56,259 nt of DNA from Nitrosopumilus sp. (GTDB taxonomy: Archaea; Thermoproteota; Nitrososphaeria; Nitrososphaerales; Nitrosopumilaceae). Below the pieces are notes generated by a model. That model saw only the letters and a program-made list of their open reading frames with translations. It did not search any database and was not told the DNA's origin. Shown piece by piece: positions 51,770 through 56,259 of this stretch. How positions within the stretch are numbered: position 1 is the stretch's first letter; every line of letters starts with the position of its first letter. The stretch lies in the NCBI RefSeq assembly GCF_025698945.1, contig NZ_JAILWM010000006.1, positions 1-56,259 on the forward strand, given 5' to 3'. Made by a program: the position numbers and the translations under genes.

Positions 51770-52243
51770 TTATTCTTCTGAATCTGGTGAAGAAATTGTT
51801 AAGTTTCCAATTGTTGGTAAATCAGGTTCTTCAATTGGTAATGAAGGTCTAAACTGTAACATCTGTTCAAAGATTGGAACATTTGTTTGTGTTAAAATTG
51901 TTTCAATATATCTAATCTCTTTATCATTGAAAACTGGTTCTATTCCAAATTCTTGATACTGATAAATTTTCTTTGAAACATCTATCTTCATCAAGCATTC
52001 ACTTCTTTGATTCATACTATCAGTTATTCCAACATCTAAAGCATTTCTAATTTCAAAATCTTGGATACAGTTGTATTGTTGATTTCCAAGTTGGTTTTGG
52101 AAGAACATTTCTTTCATATTTTGGAAATTTGTATTAACATTCTCAAATTTTTGATTTGCATCCATTACTAATCCAATTGAAATTAATGAAACCAAAACTG
52201 AAATTGTTACTGTTCCTACAACAAAATATGTTAACTTACTCAT
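51770..52243 (-). CDS. N-terminally anchored exoprotein, 157 residues
   Basis: Hydrophobic helix near 6-26, then a helical outside domain with two cysteines (YNCIQDF, SECLMKI) and an acidic, Pro/Ser tail. Overlaps the upstream gene by ATGA. Last gene of the 52924 operon. Confidence 0.6.
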   Translation of the reverse strand: MSKLTYFVVGTVTISVLVSLISIGLVMDANQKFENVNTNFQNMKEMFFQNQLGNQQYNCIQDFEIRNALDVGITDSMNQRSECLMKIDVSKKIYQYQEFGIEPVFNDKEIRYIETILTQTNVPIFEQMLQFRPSLPIEEPDLPTIGNLTISSPDSEE

Positions 52244-52446
52244 TTTAACTTAGCCTTCTCTTTTTTTGCCAATTTATATCCCTTTACTAACATTAAAACT
52301 GAAATTCCAAATCCAATTGGAAATAAAATTAGAAGAAACAAATCTTTTGGTGGTTTTACAAATACTAATACAACAAATAATGATGTATAGAATAATCCAA
52401 ATCCAAACATTACTCTAGCCCAAAACAATTCTGAAGGTTTTTTCAT
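52240..52446 (-). CDS. 68-residue two-helix membrane protein
   Basis: Helices near 11-29 and 36-54, basic tail KLAKKEKAKLK. ATGA overlaps upstream and downstream. No family recognised. Confidence 0.6.
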   Translation of the reverse strand: MKKPSELFWARVMFGFGLFYTSLFVVLVFVKPPKDLFLLILFPIGFGISVLMLVKGYKLAKKEKAKLK

Positions 52447-52709
52447 TGTTTATTCCACCAAGATTTTTTATTTAATTTGATTCCTTTACAGCAAAAACCA
52501 CAAGTACATTTACATTCATTTTGATGTTTGATTCTTCTTTCTTTGTTTTCTTCACGTGAAGCGAAAATTGCAATTGGTACTAATGATATGTAACATAAAA
52601 TAAAGATAGTGAAATTAACTGGTGTTTCTATAAAATCTATGAAGAATATTCCAACTGAACCAAACATTACTATAAAAAATAAAATGAAATAAAGGTCACT
52701 TGTTTTCAT
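52443..52709 (-). CDS. 88-residue two-helix membrane protein with cysteine motif
   Basis: Helices near 6-25 and 32-50, then CKCTCGFCCKG on the cytoplasmic side, five cysteines that may bind zinc. ATGA overlaps on both sides. Confidence 0.6.
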   Translation of the reverse strand: MKTSDLYFILFFIVMFGSVGIFFIDFIETPVNFTIFILCYISLVPIAIFASREENKERRIKHQNECKCTCGFCCKGIKLNKKSWWNKQ

Positions 52710-52924
52710 TGTGGTTTACCCCATTTTCTTTCTATTTTTTTATCAAATACCAATACAACAAAAATTGGGATCATCAGAACTAACATCACATAAACTAATC
52801 CCATAATCACAACATCCATTACAAATATGAAATAGAATATAATTCCAGCAACTACAAGAAATGACGTTAAGAATATCGCTGTTAACTTATCTGCAAATGG
52901 TGTTTTCATTTCTTGTTTCTTCAA
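52706..52924 (-). CDS. 72-residue two-helix membrane protein, first gene of its operon
   Basis: Helices near 14-32 and 36-56. TTG 52924 is used because the promoter element begins 45 nt upstream; ATG 52909 five codons on is the alternative. The three small two-helix proteins in a row (52240-52924) may be paralogues or subunits of one membrane complex. Confidence 0.6.
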   Translation of the reverse strand: MKKQEMKTPFADKLTAIFLTSFLVVAGIIFYFIFVMDVVIMGLVYVMLVLMIPIFVVLVFDKKIERKWGKPQ

Positions 52925-52942
52925 CGATTAACTGTGAAAAAA

Positions 52943-52969
52943 CTATACGTTATAATGTTTTATGTAAAA
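52943..52969 (-). promoter_or_regulatory. Promoter of the 52924 operon
   Basis: TTTTACATAAAACATTATAA on the minus strand, 45 nt before TTG 52924. It lies within the end of the 38-residue gene. Confidence 0.6.
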
Positions 52970-53066
52970 TTTTTGAAGAAAATAATTTTGCGAACCCACA
53001 AAACAAACACGTTTTTTGTTTCGGGTACTTCTTGATAAATTCCTTTTTACAATCATTACAGATCAT
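52950..53066 (-). CDS. 38-residue zinc-ribbon microprotein
   Basis: ATG 53066 to TAA 52950: CNDCKKEF and CLFCGF form one ribbon with a basic linker KKYPKQK. Follows the tagged 87-residue gene by a few bases. Its end overlaps the next promoter. Confidence 0.5.
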   Translation of the reverse strand: MICNDCKKEFIKKYPKQKTCLFCGFAKLFSSKILHKTL

Positions 53067-53070
53067 GAGT

Positions 53071-53334
53071 TTACCCTATGATATGTGTAATTGTGTTTCC
53101 AGATAATGGTGAAGTTCCTTGTAAAGCGGTTCTTCCATTCTTCATTGTAATTTTATGAATTCCTTTTGTTACAGTAACTTTCTTTCGTTTCATTACATCA
53201 TATCCCTTGAAAGATTTTGGTAATCCTTTCATTTCATCACCACCAGTTGTTGATTGGTTGATTGATTTTGAAGAAGTTGATTTCTTAGAATCATTATGTG
53301 GTATGAATTTTTTTCCTTCTCTATGTCCGTTCAA
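53071..53334 (-). CDS. 87-residue protein with GHxxGxxFxPH tag
   Basis: Begins MNGHREGKKFIPHNDSKKS, then KSINQSTT, matching the tag and linker of proteins at 33951 and 34702. The remaining 50 residues are basic and beta-like (KKVTVTKGIHKITMKNGR). Overlaps the 122-residue gene by ATGA. Confidence 0.6.
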   Translation of the reverse strand: MNGHREGKKFIPHNDSKKSTSSKSINQSTTGGDEMKGLPKSFKGYDVMKRKKVTVTKGIHKITMKNGRTALQGTSPLSGNTITHIIG

Positions 53335-53699
53335 TCTTCAGAACCCCCTTCAGCAACTAATGAGAATGGTTCTTTCATTAACAAATTCAATTGTTCTTGT
53401 TTTTTTGCTAATGTTGTTTTTGTACTTGAAATAGATTTCTTTAATGAAGCGATTCTTCCTAACTTTGATTGTTTTCTAATTTGTTTTTGATTTCTAAATT
53501 TAACATCTACAATTTCTTTGATTTCTTGTAATGGTATCACACCTTTGAAATAATCTTTTGCGAATCCATACATCTTTGTAATTTCAATATTATTTACTTC
53601 AGAATAATTTTGTAGAAATGGATTAAGTTCTGTTTCTGGATTTTTGATAACTTCAATTTCTATTGAACTGAATCTTGATGTGTCGATTATTGCATCCAT
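53331..53699 (-). CDS. 122-residue protein with coiled-coil end
   Basis: Alpha/beta first half (SSIEIEVIKNPETELNPFLQ) and a basic coiled second half (ASLKKSISSTKTTLAKKQEQ). Promoter element 46 nt before ATG 53699. No family recognised. Confidence 0.6.
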   Translation of the reverse strand: MDAIIDTSRFSSIEIEVIKNPETELNPFLQNYSEVNNIEITKMYGFAKDYFKGVIPLQEIKEIVDVKFRNQKQIRKQSKLGRIASLKKSISSTKTTLAKKQEQLNLLMKEPFSLVAEGGSED

Positions 53700-53719
53700 C
53701 TGATTTTCTAAAATTCTAA

Positions 53720-53745
53720 TGATATATGAATATTCTTGCTAAAAA
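53720..53745 (-). promoter_or_regulatory. Promoter of the 53699 operon
   Basis: TTTTTAGCAAGAATATTCAT on the minus strand starts 46 nt before ATG 53699. A diverged copy of the common upstream element. Confidence 0.45.
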
Positions 53746-53984
53746 TAATTAAACTAATGCGTGGATGATACGATAACCATCACACGCACCAGTGAAACAC
53801 CATATCGCTATAGGCACTTTGTAAATTATCAAACTTTGATAAAAGGATTCATGTGTGGCGATGGTAAATGGGGAATGAAAATGAGTAAAGGTATTAGCCA
53901 CACACTAATCAAGAATTACCATTCTATCCTAATCAAATTACTAATCAACAATATTTGATACCAAAAGTAGAAATTTCTAGTTAT
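53746..53984. ncRNA. Structured intergenic region, candidate noncoding RNA or origin
   Basis: Three inverted repeats follow one another: TGCGTG..CACGCA with GATG/CATC (53758-53788), a 17-bp palindrome TTATCAAACTTTGATAA (53826-53842), and TGTGTGGC/GCCACACA (53852-53859 and 53897-53904). A 65-codon plus-strand frame from GTG 53761 spans it but lacks a start signal. The density of paired segments suggests an RNA or a protein-binding origin. Confidence 0.45.
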
Positions 53985-54974
53985 CTATCCAAACATTCCA
54001 AAACTATCTTTGAATTCTTTTGGTTCAATGTTTTGCTCTAATTTGCCCTCATTTTTACCAGATACAATAGTTGCCAAAGTATCAAGCGTTGTTTGGTTCT
54101 GTTTCAATAATGTATTCATAGACTGTAAAATTAATTCTGTTTGTATCTCATGTTTTCTATTAGATTCTTCAATTGTTGCCTTAAGTTCTGCAACAATTTT
54201 TGGCATATTTGCGAATTCCTGTGCTTCAGTTATTTCATCAAATTCAATTCTTGGTTCACCTTTCTTTGAAGCATCAATTGATATTTTTCCATTCATTAAT
54301 TTGATTTGTGAACCATTTGTAATATCCAGAAGATAATCAGCAATACCGTTAGCCATTGTGAATTGCCTACCTTGAATTGGTTCTGGAATGGATAAATCAA
54401 GATCATACTTTTTATTCAATACACCGATAACTGTTAGAATGTTTTCACTTACTTTCTTGAATGCAGATTGTAAATCACCAGAATAAGATGGTGGATGTGT
54501 AATCATTAGTTTAGTCAATCTTGCTTCATTTACTGCAATTGAAAAGCCTTGGATTTCACCAACCCATTGATTCCAATTTCCCATCGAATGAACTTTGAAT
54601 CCATTTTCAAATAGGAATTTCTGAAGTCTTTTAGTATTTTTTACAATGCAAATCCATCTTGCATTTTCAATACCTTTCAATTCTTTTTTCTCGATGCCTT
54701 CGTACTGTGCGAGAACTTTTTGCCCTAATTCTGTTAAGCGGTATATCTTCCATTTGTTAGATGATTTGGTTGTATCATAGATCATCTTATTCTTCAAAAG
54801 TATGCCTAGATGGTAACTAACAGTTTGTCTTGATTCATTGGTAAAGTCGGCAATCTCTTTTGGGATGTGTCCGTATCTCACAAGGTTGAGAATCCTCAAC
54901 GTCTTGGGCAAAATCTTTACAGATTTCTTTTTACCTATTTTGCCCTGATTAGTCACGATTTCTTCGTACCCCAT
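53985..54974 (-). CDS. Winged-helix regulator or replication protein with coiled-coil tail, 329 residues
   Basis: Residues 31-90 form a winged helix: IPKEIADFTNESRQTVSYHL as helix-turn-helix and WKIYRLTELGQKVL as the wing and last helix. A central alpha/beta domain (about 100-220) and a coiled helix (about 255-310, KATIEESNRKHEIQTELILQ) follow. The last residues are IEPKEFKDSFGMFG, a possible partner-binding tail. It sits between two repeat-rich spacers, so it may bind them as a regulator or initiator. No closer family recognised. Confidence 0.6.
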   Translation of the reverse strand: MGYEEIVTNQGKIGKKKSVKILPKTLRILNLVRYGHIPKEIADFTNESRQTVSYHLGILLKNKMIYDTTKSSNKWKIYRLTELGQKVLAQYEGIEKKELKGIENARWICIVKNTKRLQKFLFENGFKVHSMGNWNQWVGEIQGFSIAVNEARLTKLMITHPPSYSGDLQSAFKKVSENILTVIGVLNKKYDLDLSIPEPIQGRQFTMANGIADYLLDITNGSQIKLMNGKISIDASKKGEPRIEFDEITEAQEFANMPKIVAELKATIEESNRKHEIQTELILQSMNTLLKQNQTTLDTLATIVSGKNEGKLEQNIEPKEFKDSFGMFG

Positions 54975-55084
54975 AACTCATGTGTTTCATGAAAGATTAG
55001 AGCAAATGTTGAGTATAATAATATTTGTTGAAAGAAATTCACTAAGTACAAAACCTAGTGGAAATGATGGTGTGTGGGCTATCT

Positions 55085-55137
55085 GTTAATTGTTAATTCA
55101 ATTAACTGAAAATGGTGTTAACAGTTAACAGTTACCA
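55085..55137. promoter_or_regulatory. GTTAAC-type operator repeats upstream of the winged-helix gene
   Basis: GTTAATTG (55085-55092) is inverted as CAATTAAC (55099-55106). Then GTTAACA, GTTAACA and GTTACCA follow in 7-bp steps from 55117 to 55137. They lie about 110-160 nt before ATG 54974 and run into the end of the methylase gene. Suggests an array for a dimeric regulator, most simply the winged-helix protein itself. Confidence 0.55.
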
Positions 55138-55731
55138 ATCCCAAGGATGTGGACAAAATACATCATGTGGAAACATCTTTGATTTATAGAAAATGAATGC
55201 AGAATCATCAGTGGAATTGTTATCCATCTTCCATCCAAGTTCATCTGAAAATACTAATCTTCCTTCATAAAATATCACATCGGCTTCACCAGATTTGCGA
55301 TATGGTTCAACATGTCGATGCCACCAACCCCTACCAGTTTTTGAATATGTTAGAACTAATAGATTAATATCATATCGTTTCCACATATCCACAGCGTAAG
55401 CAAGGTACAATTCATTCTCGGAATATTCAGGATTTAGGAATCCATTCCATATCCAGTTTATTGAAAAAGTATTCTTTTCTTTAGTTATGTAGTCCTTGCA
55501 CATGTGATGTAAATCATCACCAGCATAATCTACTTTTGGATAGAAATTCAATTCTTTACATATCTTCCAGTAAATATCAGGTGGTGTACCCCTAACATCT
55601 GATTCACCAGAACTATCAATTATTGATAATCTTCTTACTGCTTCAGAACCATGAATACCATTTCTTGGTATTCTTATCTTATTTTTTAATTTCTCAATGC
55701 TATTTTTTTTCTTTATTTTTGTCAATGCCAT
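55132..55731 (-). CDS. Dam-like phage-type DNA adenine methyltransferase with NPEY motif
   Basis: The order of features fits phage Dam-type N6-adenine methylases: TPPDIYWKI (about residue 48), YPKVDYAGDD...C, WNGFLNPEYSEN where the family has NPPY, a strand LLVLTYSKTGRGWWHRHV, and VIFYEGRLVF near the end. NPEY replaces the second proline of the catalytic loop, so activity is uncertain. ATG 55731 gives 199 residues; GTG 55749 would add six. Such enzymes protect the element's DNA or mark it. It lies next to the likely origin. Confidence 0.6.
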   Translation of the reverse strand: MALTKIKKKNSIEKLKNKIRIPRNGIHGSEAVRRLSIIDSSGESDVRGTPPDIYWKICKELNFYPKVDYAGDDLHHMCKDYITKEKNTFSINWIWNGFLNPEYSENELYLAYAVDMWKRYDINLLVLTYSKTGRGWWHRHVEPYRKSGEADVIFYEGRLVFSDELGWKMDNNSTDDSAFIFYKSKMFPHDVFCPHPWDW

Positions 55732-55749
55732 TATCAAATATCCATACAC

Positions 55750-55935
55750 AATAATTGATTTCTAATTAGATACACCTTTACAAATATCAAAATAAATTAT
55801 CATTGGATAATCGATGAAACCAATTATTATAAAGATTATTGTAGAATCATGTGCGGGATACATGTGTTATCAATTACATTAAACTAATTTATTCTATAGA
55901 AGTAAAAAAGGAAAAAATAAAAAAACTATTTTCAC
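55750..55935 (-). other. Spacer with methylase promoter and possible 13-codon upstream frame
   Basis: TTCTACAATAATCTTTATAA (minus strand, 55851-55832) is a promoter-like block. ATG 55803, about 49 nt downstream, opens a frame MIIYFDICKGVSN that stops before the methylase. A-rich runs fill 55900-55930. No gene otherwise. Confidence 0.35.
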
Positions 55936-56092
55936 ATTCACAAAATCACAATGGGGGTATAGATATAGGGTATTCTGTGAAATTGTGATTTTGTGAATTG
56001 TCCTAAGTAACCTACCTATTTTTCACAAAAAGTATCACAATATTACCATTTTACCCCCATTTTATGACTAATTTGTGATAGTTTTGTGATAA
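55936..56092. other. Repeat-rich noncoding region, candidate replication origin
   Basis: A 17-bp perfect inverted repeat lies at 55936-55952 and 55982-55998 (core TTCACAAAATCACAAT). Further half copies follow: TTTCACAAAA then TATCACAA (56021-56040), and TTTGTGATA twice (56072-56080, 56083-56091). AATGGGGGTA (55950-55959) is inverted as TACCCCCATT (56052-56061). At least six TTGTGA-type units in about 160 bp resemble iterons of a plasmid or virus origin, or a partition site. There is no gene in 55750-56125. Confidence 0.6.
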
Positions 56093-56125
56093 TTACTCAT
56101 GCCTAATTTCAAAAAGTTCAAAAAA

Positions 56126-56259
56126 TCAAGTTTTTTCGTTTTTTTGTGAATCTTTGTATCTTTTTAATCCTACATAGAAAGCATGTGGTTTTTTCTTATC
56201 TAACAACTCTTTTTTTATTGGATCATCAGAATAAATTTCTTGCATTTTTTTGTATAAAA
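56126..56259 (-). CDS. Second copy of the C-terminal end of the P-loop ATPase, carrying its stop codon
   Basis: This is the end of the ATPase that begins at 1790. It appears here because the window repeats its first 127 bases at its right end. The TGA stop is at 56128-56126 and the protein ends in a charged tail QKNEKT. It is not an independent gene. Confidence 0.85.
   Translation of the reverse strand, partial: LYKKMQEIYSDDPIKKELLDKKKPHAFYVGLKRYKDSQKNEKT
56133..56259. repeat. Terminal direct repeat of bases 1-127 (circular junction)
   Basis: Bases 56133-56259 are identical to bases 1-127. The ATPase frame is continuous across the join. The length is typical of an assembler k-mer overlap, so the repeat is best read as evidence of a circular molecule of about 56,132 bp. 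A true terminally redundant linear genome is the alternative. Confidence 0.9.

Noticed and set aside
53761-53958. 65-codon plus-strand frame from GTG in the structured spacer
   Set aside because: It has no Shine-Dalgarno site or promoter at the usual distance, and it runs through three inverted repeats that explain the sequence better. It could still be real if a transcript is found.

Overview
The last 127 bases of the window (56133-56259) repeat the first 127 (1-127) exactly. A reading frame that runs off the left edge finds its stop codon just before that repeat, at 56126. The simplest reading is a complete circular element of about 56,132 bp cut at an arbitrary point. It is AT-rich. About 104 of 107 genes lie on the minus strand, packed into polycistrons with ATGA, TAATG and TGATG overlaps. 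I see no rRNA, tRNA, transposase, integrase or CRISPR array. The host is most likely an ammonia-oxidising archaeon (Nitrososphaerota/Thaumarchaeota, Nitrosopumilus-like). Support comes from a signal peptide ending AFADH, C-terminal membrane anchors with basic tails, leaderless promoters with archaeal TATA boxes, and GGTGAT Shine-Dalgarno sites. This is inference from sequence style, not a database match.

Layout. (1) 1-4395: a P-loop DNA-pump-like ATPase (FtsK/HerA/VirD4 type; its end is at 56126) with zinc-binding and coiled partners. (2) 4457-14344: five secreted proteins, each with a hydrophobic N terminus and a C-terminal membrane anchor, carrying FN3, LamG-like and calcium-binding TSP3 domains. 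(3) 14395-20434: a CPBP-like membrane protease, an abundant-looking anchored protein (15397-16461) with complementary 5' and 3' UTR sequences, multi-pass membrane proteins and a DedA/VTT-like protein. (4) 20488-26522: about 20 very small genes, many zinc-ribbon proteins. (5) 26619-27443: the only plus-strand genes. (6) 27625-32781: HNH-like, GP88-like, zinc and ribbon-helix-helix genes. (7) 32969-36288: a SemiSWEET-like protein, membrane proteins and two phage/plasmid-type soluble proteins. (8) 36473-46143: more zinc microproteins in operons read from two near-identical promoters. (9) 46233-53699: membrane and coiled-coil proteins resembling a cell-envelope assembly module. (10) 53700-56125: structured intergenic DNA, a winged-helix regulator, a Dam-like methylase and a repeat-rich noncoding region that is the best origin candidate.

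Functionally the element looks like a virus or conjugative-type plasmid built around membranes and the cell surface: a DNA pump, many envelope proteins, large adhesin-like exoproteins, a methylase and a dense set of small zinc proteins that probably act early against or on host machinery. I recognise no capsid protein, portal, terminase, DNA polymerase, relaxase or integrase, so virus versus plasmid stays open. A recurring promoter block (TTTTTACA, then about 5 nt, then TTATAA) sits 42-50 nt before most operon starts and supports leaderless TTG starts at several genes. Four proteins share an N-terminal tag around G-H-x-x-x-G-x-F-x-P-H, suggesting common targeting.
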